A stretch of DNA of 64,000 nt, from contig NZ_JAHKPN010000046.1 of assembly GCF_018860545.1 (NCBI RefSeq), forward strand, positions 47,836 through 111,835, written 5' to 3'. Below are positions 26,400 through 34,458 of the stretch, in pieces; position 1 is the stretch's first letter; each line of letters begins with the position of its first letter. The stretch comes from Winogradskyella psychrotolerans (lineage in GTDB: Bacteria > Bacteroidota > Bacteroidia > Flavobacteriales > Flavobacteriaceae). A program made the translations under genes and the position numbers. The notes beneath the pieces were generated by a model that was not told where the DNA came from, searched no databases, and worked only from the letters and a program-made list of their open reading frames with translations.

Positions 26400-26416
26400 A
26401 AAACAATAAAAAGAAA

Positions 26417-26449
26417 ACGCAAGTTTTATTTTTTAATGGCATCTAAAGT
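26417..26449 (+). promoter_or_regulatory. ECF-type promoter upstream of the beta-helix lipoprotein gene
   Basis: ACGCAAG (26417-26423), T-rich spacer, CATCTAA at 26440-26446; offset 23 bp. It lies 33 nt (from the -10 C) before the ATG at 26473. Confidence 0.75.
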
Positions 26450-26472
26450 TATATAACCTAAACGTTTTAAAC

Positions 26473-28059
26473 ATGAAAAATCATAGATTTATAACAGTAG
26501 CTTTAATAGTAAGTGTTTCATTGTTGACATTTAATGCATGTAGCAATGATGATGAGGATGCTACCACGTCCATATCACTATCAGAAGATATTACTATAAC
26601 CGATACTAATGTTATTGGTACAGCAGAAGGTGATACTGATAATACTGGTTATGATGAGGATGATTTAGTAGAAAATGCAACCTTTGAAGATACGGTTCAA
26701 ATTGTATTTTCCAATACGTCTGTTACAATTGTAAATCCTGTTCCTGATGATGTTGTTATTACCCAAGACGGAGCAGATATCACTATTAATTCAACGATTT
26801 CAAAAGTAGCTTACGAGGTGTCTGGTACAACAACTGATGGTATGTTGAAAATTTATAGTGATAAAAAATTCAAATTATCATTAAGTGATTTAAGTATTAC
26901 CAACGCTGATGGTCCTGCGATTAACATTCAATCTTCAAAAACTATTTTTGTAATATTAGAAGGTATAAATAACTTAACCGATGCCGCAGTCTACAGTGAT
27001 ATTCCAGATGATGAAGATGCTAAAGCAGCATTTTTTAGCGAAGGACAATTGGTATTTAGTGGTTCGGGAGCTTTAAACGTAGCAGGACTTTACAAGCATG
27101 GTATTGCTAGTGACGATTATGTTAGAGTTATCAGTGGAACAATAACGGTTACTGAAGCGGCTTCAGATGCTATACATACCAACGATTACATCATTGTAGA
27201 TGGTGGTACGCTCAATTTATCAGCAAGTAGCGATGGTATGGATTGTGAAGAGGGCTATATTATTATAAACGATGGGGCGTTTACAATAAATACTGTCGAT
27301 GACGGCATTGTAGCATCATATGATATTGATGAAGAAGAAGAGCCTGACGATTCTATTTTACCTAATGTGACTATAAATGGCGGTGACTTTGTGATTAATA
27401 CAACTGAAGGCGAAGGTATAGAGTCTAAAGGCATAATGACGATTAATGATGGGACCATAAATATTACGGCGTATGATGATGGACTTAATGCAAATGGAAC
27501 GTTATACATTAACGGTGGAAATACTTATGTTTATAGTACACTTAACGATGCTATAGATAGTAACGAAGGTATTACCATTACAGGTGGTACAACTATTGCT
27601 ATAGCTGTAAGAACTGATGAGCCTGATGGCAGTTTTGACTGTGACGATGGCTTATTTAAAATAACAGGAGGTACTATTTTAGGGTTAGCGCTGAATACCT
27701 CATTCCCAACAGAAAGCGAGAGCACACAAAATGCGGTCATTTTTGATGGAATAAATGCGAATCAACTATTAAACATTCAATCTGAAGATGGTACGGAAGC
27801 CCTTACTTATCAGGTGCCGTATAGCGTAAATACTGTTATTTATTCTAATGCAAAATTAGAAACAGGACAAACCTATAAAATATTTACAGGTGGTAGTGTA
27901 AGTAATGGAATAGAAGTTAATGGATTATACACCTCAGGTACCTATAGTGGAGGCGCAGATTCTGGGGATTCATTTACTATAAGTAGTACAGTGACACAAA
28001 TAGGTGGAGAAATGGGACCAACAGGAGAACCTAATACGAGTGGTCCTGGAGTTCATTAA
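26473..28059 (+). CDS. Cthe_2159-like beta-helix lipoprotein (carbohydrate-binding domain family)
   Basis: A 528-residue lipoprotein (FNACSNDDE). The middle consists of repeated beta-helix rungs: SGTITVTEAASDAIHTND, DGGTLNLSASSDGMDCEEG, DGAFTINTVDDGIVAS, DGTINITAYDDGLNANG, with regularly placed SDG/DDG acidic turns. This is the pattern of the Cthe_2159 family, whose founding member binds acidic polysaccharide and calcium. The acidic turns here are well suited for Ca. It starts the transcript that also holds the following EF-hand genes. Confidence 0.83.
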   Translation: MKNHRFITVALIVSVSLLTFNACSNDDEDATTSISLSEDITITDTNVIGTAEGDTDNTGYDEDDLVENATFEDTVQIVFSNTSVTIVNPVPDDVVITQDGADITINSTISKVAYEVSGTTTDGMLKIYSDKKFKLSLSDLSITNADGPAINIQSSKTIFVILEGINNLTDAAVYSDIPDDEDAKAAFFSEGQLVFSGSGALNVAGLYKHGIASDDYVRVISGTITVTEAASDAIHTNDYIIVDGGTLNLSASSDGMDCEEGYIIINDGAFTINTVDDGIVASYDIDEEEEPDDSILPNVTINGGDFVINTTEGEGIESKGIMTINDGTINITAYDDGLNANGTLYINGGNTYVYSTLNDAIDSNEGITITGGTTIAIAVRTDEPDGSFDCDDGLFKITGGTILGLALNTSFPTESESTQNAVIFDGINANQLLNIQSEDGTEALTYQVPYSVNTVIYSNAKLETGQTYKIFTGGSVSNGIEVNGLYTSGTYSGGADSGDSFTISSTVTQIGGEMGPTGEPNTSGPGVH

Positions 28060-28086
28060 TTTTAAAATTAATAAATACATATAAAA

Positions 28087-28608
28087 ATGAATAGTATCAA
28101 AGTAACATTAACAATTTTAGCGGTATTCATAAACGTCATTGCTTTTGCACAAGGTCCACCGGGTGGAGGTAGAGGAGGTGGACAAGGTGGGCCACCAGAA
28201 GGAGAAAAACCAGACGCTACAGAAATATTAAAATTGTTAGATACTAATAACGATGATAAGATTGATAAAGTGGAAGCTGTAGAAGATGAACGAGGAAAAA
28301 TAGCTAAGGATTTTGATGAAATAGATACTAACGAAGATGGTTTTATTGATTTAGAAGAGCTCGAAATTGAATTAAACCGTGAAGGTCCTAGAAAAGTAAC
28401 AGCAAAAAAACTTTTAAAAGAAGTCGATCAAAATGAAGATGGGCTCTTAAATGAATTAGAAGTTGCGGCTAAAGACAAACGAGATTTAATGGATAATTTC
28501 AATGAAATAGATACAAATGATGATTCTCAATTAGATTTAGATGAATTAGAAGCCTTCTATTCAAAAGATGAAGACGATAATAAAAAGAAAAACAAAAAAA
28601 ATCGTTAA
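28087..28608 (+). CDS. Exported protein with four EF-hand loops
   Basis: A 173-residue exported protein: signal peptide to FAQG (about 21), a GPPGGGRGGGQGGPPEG linker, then four EF-hand loops: DTNNDDKIDKVE, DTNEDGFIDLEE, DQNEDGLLNELE and DTNDDSQLDLDE. All four have good Ca ligands; the first and fourth lack the central Gly. The C-terminus is Lys-rich (DNKKKNKKNR). It is 27 bp after the beta-helix lipoprotein gene. Calcium buffering or sensing in the envelope is the likely role. Confidence 0.88.
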   Translation: MNSIKVTLTILAVFINVIAFAQGPPGGGRGGGQGGPPEGEKPDATEILKLLDTNNDDKIDKVEAVEDERGKIAKDFDEIDTNEDGFIDLEELEIELNREGPRKVTAKKLLKEVDQNEDGLLNELEVAAKDKRDLMDNFNEIDTNDDSQLDLDELEAFYSKDEDDNKKKNKKNR

Positions 28609-28659
28609 GAATTGTAAGATTAGTTTTAAATTATAAATCGAACACTTAAATCACGTTTT

Positions 28660-29868
28660 ATGCATCAATTTAAATTTTTAAAGTCTCTTATTTTAGTAGT
28701 AATCGCTATCACGTTTGTTTGTTGTAAATCAAATACAAATTCAAATGATGAAAGCATCGACAGCCCACCACAACAACAAGGGGGACCAAGTGTTTCTGAT
28801 TTATTTAGCGAGATGGACGCCAATAATGACGAAAAATTGGCAAAGTCTGAAGTTGAAGGGCCTTTATTAGATGATTTCGCTAAGATAGATACGAATAAGG
28901 ATGGGTTTCTTACAAAAGAAGAGTTAGAAAATGCGCCTAGACCAGAGCGCCGAGGTCCTAGAGAAAATAACACTGAAAGTGAAGATAATGTTCAAAGAGA
29001 TTTTGCAGTCACTGTAAATGTCGATTCTTCTCTATTTATTAAAGAAAGTTTATTGTCAGAAATAACTCAAGAAGAGCATACCTTAAGTAATGGTACAAAA
29101 GCACTTTGTTATGTTATTACAACGGCTTCTCAGCCTCAAGAGCATAAAATGGGGCCATGGTGTCCAACGCATATTGAAGATGGAAAGGATAAAGGAGGTA
29201 TATGGTTTAAAGACGATAAGGTCTATGATGTCGATGGGCACTTTATTGCTAACCTAAAAGAATTTTATAGTGATGCAGAATGGGCTTTATTTAGAGAAGA
29301 TGGTTCTGTAAAAGTAACGGAAACACAAGAAGAATGTGAAGGAGCTGCTAAGCCAGATGTTGAAGAGCAGTATCATAATTACTGTGTAGAGTGTTTACCC
29401 GACTATTATAGAGAGAAACAATCTACATATTATATCCCTGTGAAACCCTTATATTTAGAAAAATCTAATGCTTTAGGAAGAGATGGGATAGGTATTGCTT
29501 TTAATGGCGTTAATTTTGAAGCTCCAGCACCAACGCATGCAATTTTAGCTGCACATACTTTAGCGCCACTAGATGATGCTGGTGGTCATGTTAATCCACA
29601 TGCAGGTTATCATTACCATGCTGTTACTGGTGCGACTAAAGAAGTAGCGCAAAACGATGCTCATGCACCTATGGTTGGTTATGCTATGGATGGTTTTGGT
29701 ATATATGCACATAAGAATGCTGATGGTAAAGCAAGCACAGATTTAGACGATTGTAATGGTCATTACGATGAGGTAAGAGGGTATCATTATCATGCAGGTT
29801 CTGCAGGTAGCAATCAAGTTTTAGGTTGTTTACACGGAGCAAGTGGATCAATGTCTGTCAAAGGCTAA
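28660..29868 (+). CDS. EF-hand/YHYH fusion lipoprotein (EF-hands at N-terminus)
   Basis: A 402-residue lipoprotein (ITFVCCKSN). After a PPQQQGG linker it has two EF-hand loops, DANNDEKLAKSE and DTNKDGFLTKEE (about residues 50-95), then a subtype A YHYH domain close to that at 23091: LCYVITTASQ, GPWCPTHIE, GGIWFKDDKVYDVDGHF, NYCVECLPDYY. YHYH motifs are at 317-320 and 375-378. This fuses, in one chain, the module found alone at 20503 and the domain found alone at 23091. It implies that EF-hand and YHYH proteins work together. Confidence 0.87.
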   Translation: MHQFKFLKSLILVVIAITFVCCKSNTNSNDESIDSPPQQQGGPSVSDLFSEMDANNDEKLAKSEVEGPLLDDFAKIDTNKDGFLTKEELENAPRPERRGPRENNTESEDNVQRDFAVTVNVDSSLFIKESLLSEITQEEHTLSNGTKALCYVITTASQPQEHKMGPWCPTHIEDGKDKGGIWFKDDKVYDVDGHFIANLKEFYSDAEWALFREDGSVKVTETQEECEGAAKPDVEEQYHNYCVECLPDYYREKQSTYYIPVKPLYLEKSNALGRDGIGIAFNGVNFEAPAPTHAILAAHTLAPLDDAGGHVNPHAGYHYHAVTGATKEVAQNDAHAPMVGYAMDGFGIYAHKNADGKASTDLDDCNGHYDEVRGYHYHAGSAGSNQVLGCLHGASGSMSVKG

Positions 29869-29933
29869 ATACGCGTTAGGAAGAAGAGGTTCATTTTCTA
29901 GGTAGACCTTCTAATATCTAAAATAATCTTAAA

Positions 29934-31070
29934 ATGAAAAATGGAATATGTAATGCACTAACCATAGTTGGTGTGTTGTGTCTGCTGGGTTGTAATAGTC
30001 ACAGAAAAACAACAGAACATACTCATGATGGTTTAGAATCACATTCTCATGACGTCGTATCAGAATCTAATAATGAAACCCGTTATTTTGGTTCGTATGA
30101 ATTAGAAGATGAAAACTTTGGGACAAAAACAAAGATGACTATAACTTCAGATAAACGAGTTATGGTCACTAATGCTTTGCCTAATCATAAAACGGGTCAA
30201 TTTCCAAATCAAGGGAATCCCAATACTATTTCAGAACAGAACAAAACTTATAGTTTTCCTTTATATCCTGAGTATACAGGGAAAGCACAATGGGTTCGAG
30301 AACCTGGAATTGCCCTTAATGGTATCAAATTTGAACCTGGTACAGCTGAGGTTGTCGAATGCGAAACAGGTGAAAATTATCGTGTTGAAGCCTTTCAGGA
30401 TGTCATAGATTTAGGTCTTGATTTTAATAATGCCCATGTACAGCCTACAGGAGCATATCATTATCATGGTTCTCCAACTTCAGTGATTCAAAATTTCGAT
30501 TCAGGAGAAGATTTAGTGCATATTGGATTCGCTCACGATGGGTTTCCTATATATTATTCTAAAAGTGGTGCCTATAAATCTAGTTTTAAACCACTCGATG
30601 GCAATAGGGAAGGCGAGGACTGCGTGTACGAGAATCCAGGGCAACATATCGATGTGGCTGTTGGTGGCCATCATGATGGTACGTTTACGTCAGATTTTGA
30701 ATATGTAGCTGGTTATGGCGATTTAGATGAGTGTAATGGAATTATGATTGATGACACGTATATGTATGTCGTAACTAATGAATTTCCTTATGTAAGCCGA
30801 TGTTTGATGGGCGAATTTGAAAATGAAGAACGAAAAGGACCACCAAATGGAGGTGGTGGACGAGACCAAGCTCAGCGACCTAATGTTAAGACTATCATAT
30901 CAAATATGGATGCTAATAAAGATGGAAAACTCTCTAAAGACGAAGTAAAAGGACCTTTAGTGGATGCGTTTTCTGAAATTGATTCTAATGGAGATGGTTA
31001 CATAACAGAGGCCGAATTACAAAAAGAAAATCGCGGTAAAAGACAAGGCTCTCAGCGTAATAGAAAATAA
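29934..31070 (+). CDS. YHYH/EF-hand fusion lipoprotein (EF-hands at C-terminus), His-rich start
   Basis: A 378-residue lipoprotein (LLGCNSH, C20). Right after the lipobox lies a His cluster (H23, H29, H31, H37, H39 in EHTHDGLESHSHD). The YHYH domain is subtype B: ITSDKRVMVTNALPNHKTG, NAHVQPTGAYHYHGSP (YHYH 175-178), GFAHDGFPIYY. The C-terminus has a GPPNGGGG linker and two EF-hand loops, DANKDGKLSKDE and DSNGDGYITEAE. The order is thus the reverse of the gene before it. The His cluster and H-rich core favour binding of a transition metal. Confidence 0.87.
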   Translation: MKNGICNALTIVGVLCLLGCNSHRKTTEHTHDGLESHSHDVVSESNNETRYFGSYELEDENFGTKTKMTITSDKRVMVTNALPNHKTGQFPNQGNPNTISEQNKTYSFPLYPEYTGKAQWVREPGIALNGIKFEPGTAEVVECETGENYRVEAFQDVIDLGLDFNNAHVQPTGAYHYHGSPTSVIQNFDSGEDLVHIGFAHDGFPIYYSKSGAYKSSFKPLDGNREGEDCVYENPGQHIDVAVGGHHDGTFTSDFEYVAGYGDLDECNGIMIDDTYMYVVTNEFPYVSRCLMGEFENEERKGPPNGGGGRDQAQRPNVKTIISNMDANKDGKLSKDEVKGPLVDAFSEIDSNGDGYITEAELQKENRGKRQGSQRNRK

Positions 31071-31081
31071 TTTAAACTAAA

Positions 31082-31113
31082 GCGCAAGTTTTTTTGAAAT
31101 TACGCACCTAACT
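31082..31113 (+). promoter_or_regulatory. ECF-type promoter upstream of the third-subtype YHYH gene
   Basis: GCGCAAG (31082-31088), seven T, CACCTAA at 31105-31111; offset 23 bp. It lies 39 nt (from the -10 C) before the ATG at 31144, in line with 29-41 nt at the other sites. An alternative ATG at 31120 would leave almost no leader. Confidence 0.72.
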
Positions 31114-31143
31114 ATATATATGAAATCAATTAAACAGAAAAAT

Positions 31144-31926
31144 ATGAAAAACGTATTTAAATTTTTAATGTTGTTAGGTGTTTGTGCTTCTATAAATTTA
31201 GCATGTTCTAGTGATGACAGTTTAGACACTACGGATAATGATGATACTAGTGAAGAAACAGGTATAACAGAATTAAGTAGTGCGTTTGAGCAGTTTTCAG
31301 ATGCTGTGATTGTTACCCTATCTGATGATGGTACTGAAATCTATATTGAAACAACAGGCTATCCAAACCATACTTCAATTTATTGGGACCCGAGTAATTC
31401 ACTTTATATAGATGAACCAACAGTGACTAAAACAACTCAAGATACATATATAGGAGGTGGTACTGGTGAAGCTGCAAGTTTTACAGTAGATGCAACGCCA
31501 AATTTAACAGGTGCTACAGTTGCCACAGAATTAAATACGATAGGTATAGCAGTTAGTGGTGCCTCAATTTTTAATGATCAAGAAGGCGGTGGAGATTTAG
31601 ACCAAGCTGCAGGAAGTTTAGATTTTAATGGCGCACATAAAGGGCCAGGCGTATACCATTATCATTTAGAGCCTAGAACGATTAGTAATGATGATGAAGA
31701 ATTGGTAGGTATATTACTAGATGGTGTATTTATTTATGGACGAAAATGTAATTCTACGGGTACTTATCCAACAGATTTAGATGCATCAGGTGGACACACG
31801 TCTATTACACAATATGAGGATGAAGCGCTTTATCATTATCATATAATTAATGAAGAGTATAATGCACCATTATATGGCTATGATGAAGCTATTGTGCTTT
31901 TTGCAGGGCCATTTCAAGGGTATTAA
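31144..31926 (+). CDS. YHYH-family lipoprotein (subtype C)
   Basis: A 260-residue lipoprotein when started at the ATG at 31144 (MKNVFKFLMLLGV ... NLACSSDD), which gives a better signal peptide and promoter spacing than the in-frame ATG at 31120. It has two motifs, GVYHYHLEP at 171-174 and ALYHYHIIN at 230-233, but otherwise differs from subtypes A and B and is shorter. Conserved YHYH-family segments are NTIGIAVSGASIFND, DFNGAHKGPG and LVGILLDGVFIYG. It starts its own transcript, shared with the MORN and SCO1 genes. Confidence 0.83.
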   Translation: MKNVFKFLMLLGVCASINLACSSDDSLDTTDNDDTSEETGITELSSAFEQFSDAVIVTLSDDGTEIYIETTGYPNHTSIYWDPSNSLYIDEPTVTKTTQDTYIGGGTGEAASFTVDATPNLTGATVATELNTIGIAVSGASIFNDQEGGGDLDQAAGSLDFNGAHKGPGVYHYHLEPRTISNDDEELVGILLDGVFIYGRKCNSTGTYPTDLDASGGHTSITQYEDEALYHYHIINEEYNAPLYGYDEAIVLFAGPFQGY

Positions 31927-31938
31927 AATACGGAAACC

Positions 31939-32565
31939 ATGAAAAAACTATCTGTTTTTTTTATACTTATTGGGTTTTCAATAGTAGGTTGTAAACAAAC
32001 AGAGCCTAATACAACGAATCATAGCGTTAAAGCAGTTGAAAAGCCTATTGTTATAAATGATTTTGAAGTGCTAAAAGAAGACTTAGTCCATAATGGTAAT
32101 AAGGGAAAATGGTTTTATAAAGACAAGCCTTTTAATGGGTATTCCTTAAAGTATTATCCAAATGGAACTTTAGAAGAAAAATGGGGGTTTAGTAATGGAA
32201 AAAGAGAAGGTGTTGCTAAACGCTGGACTAATAACGGAAAGCTTCAAGTAGAATCTTACTATAAAAACAACCGTTTGTCTGGTGATTATAAAACATGGTG
32301 GGAAAATGATACGTTAGCAAGTCTGTCTTATTATGAAAATGGTAAAAAGCAAGGAGAGGACAAACAATGGTATGCCACAGGTCAGTTAGCTAAATTGCGA
32401 CATCTTGTTGACGGCAGAGAAGACGGTTTTCAAAAAGCGTGGTTAGCTAACGGAAAATTATATGTTAATTACGAAGCTAAAAATGGACGTATTTTTGGTA
32501 TGAGAAGAGCAAATTCATGCAATAGATTAGAAGATGAAGTTATTATTAGAAATAAAAAAATATAG
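31939..32565 (+). CDS. MORN-repeat (YwqK-like) lipoprotein
   Basis: A 208-residue lipoprotein (SIVGCKQTE). It contains about five MORN-type repeats: GKWFYKDKPFNGYSLKYYPN, GTLEEKWGFSNGKREGVAKR, NGKLQVESYYKNNRLSGDY, DTLASLSYYENGKKQGEDKQ, TGQLAKLRHLVDGREDGFQK. Such proteins are often labelled YwqK antitoxins, but no toxin gene is nearby, so that label should not be carried over. It overlaps the SCO1-like gene by 32 bp. In several Bacteroidota MORN lipoproteins sit beside SCO1 genes; the role is unknown. Confidence 0.82.
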   Translation: MKKLSVFFILIGFSIVGCKQTEPNTTNHSVKAVEKPIVINDFEVLKEDLVHNGNKGKWFYKDKPFNGYSLKYYPNGTLEEKWGFSNGKREGVAKRWTNNGKLQVESYYKNNRLSGDYKTWWENDTLASLSYYENGKKQGEDKQWYATGQLAKLRHLVDGREDGFQKAWLANGKLYVNYEAKNGRIFGMRRANSCNRLEDEVIIRNKKI

Positions 32566-33229
32566 AGTCCTATTTCTTTTTTTATTTGCAATTACACTAA
32601 GTTGTAAAGAGCAAATCAAAAAAGAAAATAGTAAAGTTGTTGAAACGAGTCGTGTAGAATATCTACCATTTTATCAAGATGAATCTTTTACACCGCATTG
32701 GTTGACACCTGGTACAGAAGAAGAGCGTAATTTTCATAAAATACCTGTTTTTGAATTGATAAACCAAAACGGCGATACGATTACACAACATACTTTTGAA
32801 AATAAAATATATATAACAGATTTCTTTTTTACAACCTGCCCTGGTATTTGTCCTAAAATGACGGATAATATGGCAAAAATACAAGAGGAATTTAAAGAAG
32901 ATAACGACGTGTTATTATTATCGCATTCTGTAATGCCAAATACTGATACCGTTTCTGTTTTAAAAACCTATGCCGATAATAATAATGTTATAGCTGATAA
33001 ATGGCATCTAGTTACAGGTGATAGAACTGAAATTTATGCACTAGGTAGAGATCATTATTTTGTTGAAAACGATTTAGGAGAATCTAAGAGTATTGACGAT
33101 TTCTTGCATACCGAGAACTTCTTACTCATAGATAAAAACAAACATATAAGAGGTATCTATAACGGATTAAATAGAGCATCGATCCAACAGTTAATAATAG
33201 ATGTTAAAGCCTTGAAAAAAGAAAACTAG
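32534..33229 (+). CDS. SCO1/SenC-family copper chaperone lipoprotein
   Basis: A 231-residue lipoprotein (TLSCKEQ, C24) with a thioredoxin-like fold. The copper ligands are complete: C102 and C106 in TTCPGICPKM and H192 in FLHTENFLLID. SCO1 proteins deliver copper to the CuA site of cytochrome oxidase or act as thiol reductases; no oxidase genes are in the window. Its placement among YHYH and His-start proteins is the strongest hint that this locus deals with copper. A broken second copy lies at 60391-60771. The start at 32534 overlaps the MORN gene by 32 bp. Confidence 0.93.
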   Translation: MKLLLEIKKYRVLFLFLFAITLSCKEQIKKENSKVVETSRVEYLPFYQDESFTPHWLTPGTEEERNFHKIPVFELINQNGDTITQHTFENKIYITDFFFTTCPGICPKMTDNMAKIQEEFKEDNDVLLLSHSVMPNTDTVSVLKTYADNNNVIADKWHLVTGDRTEIYALGRDHYFVENDLGESKSIDDFLHTENFLLIDKNKHIRGIYNGLNRASIQQLIIDVKALKKEN

Positions 33230-33267
33230 AGTGATGACCTAGTTTTATTTGATTGATTGATTATGGT

Positions 33268-33306
33268 TACTGAAAAGCTTTGCTGAAATACAGTAAAGCT
33301 TTTCTA
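33268..33306 (+). terminator. Terminator after the SCO1-like gene
   Basis: AAAAGCTTT and AAAGCTTTT arms (33273-33281 and 33295-33303) with an inner CTG/CAG pair, then TTTTCTATTTT. Confidence 0.75.
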
Positions 33307-33381
33307 TTTTAACTTCTATTAAACGATATCATCATTTATAAGTCGTAAAACAACATTAACGACTAAATCAAATTATAAAAA

Positions 33382-34458
33382 ATGACAATAAAAACTCAAC
33401 TCGTAGCTGTTTTTGCGATTTTAACTATGTTTTCTTGTTCGAGCGACGAAGATACACCATGCACGGAATCAACGTGGTATCAGGATTTTGATGAAGATTC
33501 GCTCGGTAATCCAGATGTTAGAATTGAAGCATGTGAACAACCTGAAGGTTACGTTGCTGATAATTCAGATTTAGATGATACCGGTTGTGAGTCCGATCAA
33601 GTTCTAGATAGTTCGCGAGGAGCCTGTGATGAAGTACTAGCTTTTTCAAATGCTTATAATGAAATCATTTCTGGCTCTAATAGAATTATAACTTCTAATA
33701 GTATTCCAGAACATATGGTTGGACGTTTTGGAATGGGCATAGGGTCTCTAAATCCAAATGCTATTTCTGAACAAAATGAAACCTATACCTTAGAGTTATA
33801 TCCAGATGCAGCCAATACATTCACGCCTTTATTATCTACAACGGGTAATGGGGCAAATGTAGGTCCGCAATATGCCTTTGGTATATTATTAAATGGAGTG
33901 GAATTAGATCCTGTAGCAGCAGAACCTTTTCCGCATGAAGGTATTTTAGACCCCAACGTGAATTGGGAATGGAACCTAGAAGCCTTAAACGTTAATTTAG
34001 GATTAGATTGTAATAGTGCACACGTGCAGCCAACCGGGAAATATCATTATCATGGTTCCCCAATATTGTTTTTAGAAGCTCTAAATGTACCGACAAATGC
34101 AATGACATTAATTGGGTATGCCGCAGACGGATTTCCTATATATTACAAATATGCCTATGCGGAGGCTTCAAATAATAATTCTTCTATTGTGGAAATGACA
34201 TCGAGTTACCAATTAAAATCGGGCAGTAGAGGAGGAGATGGTATTACAGTACCTTGTGGAGTATATGATGGTGTATATTCTAATGATTACGAATATAGTT
34301 CTAGTTATGGAACACTAGATGAAGCTAATGGAAGAACTGGGGTTACTCCAGAATACCCATCAGGAACTTATTATTACGTTCTCACAGATGAATTTCCAAG
34401 CATCCCAAGATATTTTAGAGGTACACCATCTCAAGATTTTAAAATAGGAAACAATTAA
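33382..34458 (+). CDS. YHYH-domain lipoprotein (subtype B)
   Basis: A 358-residue lipoprotein (TMFSCSSDED). A cysteine-bearing front (CTESTWYQDFDEDSLGNPD, reminiscent of a thrombospondin-3-like calcium motif) is followed by a subtype B YHYH domain closely related to that at 29934: NRIITSNSIPEHMVGRF, NPNAISEQNETYTLELYPD, NSAHVQPTGKYHYHGSP (YHYH 221-224), IGYAADGFPIYYK. A weak ECF-like site (AAG at 33340-33342, CGACTAA at 33360-33366, spacing off by one) lies upstream. Its stop abuts the next gene directly. Confidence 0.86.
   Translation: MTIKTQLVAVFAILTMFSCSSDEDTPCTESTWYQDFDEDSLGNPDVRIEACEQPEGYVADNSDLDDTGCESDQVLDSSRGACDEVLAFSNAYNEIISGSNRIITSNSIPEHMVGRFGMGIGSLNPNAISEQNETYTLELYPDAANTFTPLLSTTGNGANVGPQYAFGILLNGVELDPVAAEPFPHEGILDPNVNWEWNLEALNVNLGLDCNSAHVQPTGKYHYHGSPILFLEALNVPTNAMTLIGYAADGFPIYYKYAYAEASNNNSSIVEMTSSYQLKSGSRGGDGITVPCGVYDGVYSNDYEYSSSYGTLDEANGRTGVTPEYPSGTYYYVLTDEFPSIPRYFRGTPSQDFKIGNN

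Noticed and set aside
31939..32565. YwqK antitoxin label for the MORN lipoprotein
   Set aside because: It is a lipoprotein in the envelope and no toxin gene is next to it.
33340..33366. Seventh ECF-type promoter before the YHYH gene at 33382
   Set aside because: AAG and CGACTAA are present but spacing is one base off and the T-run is missing; too weak to count.
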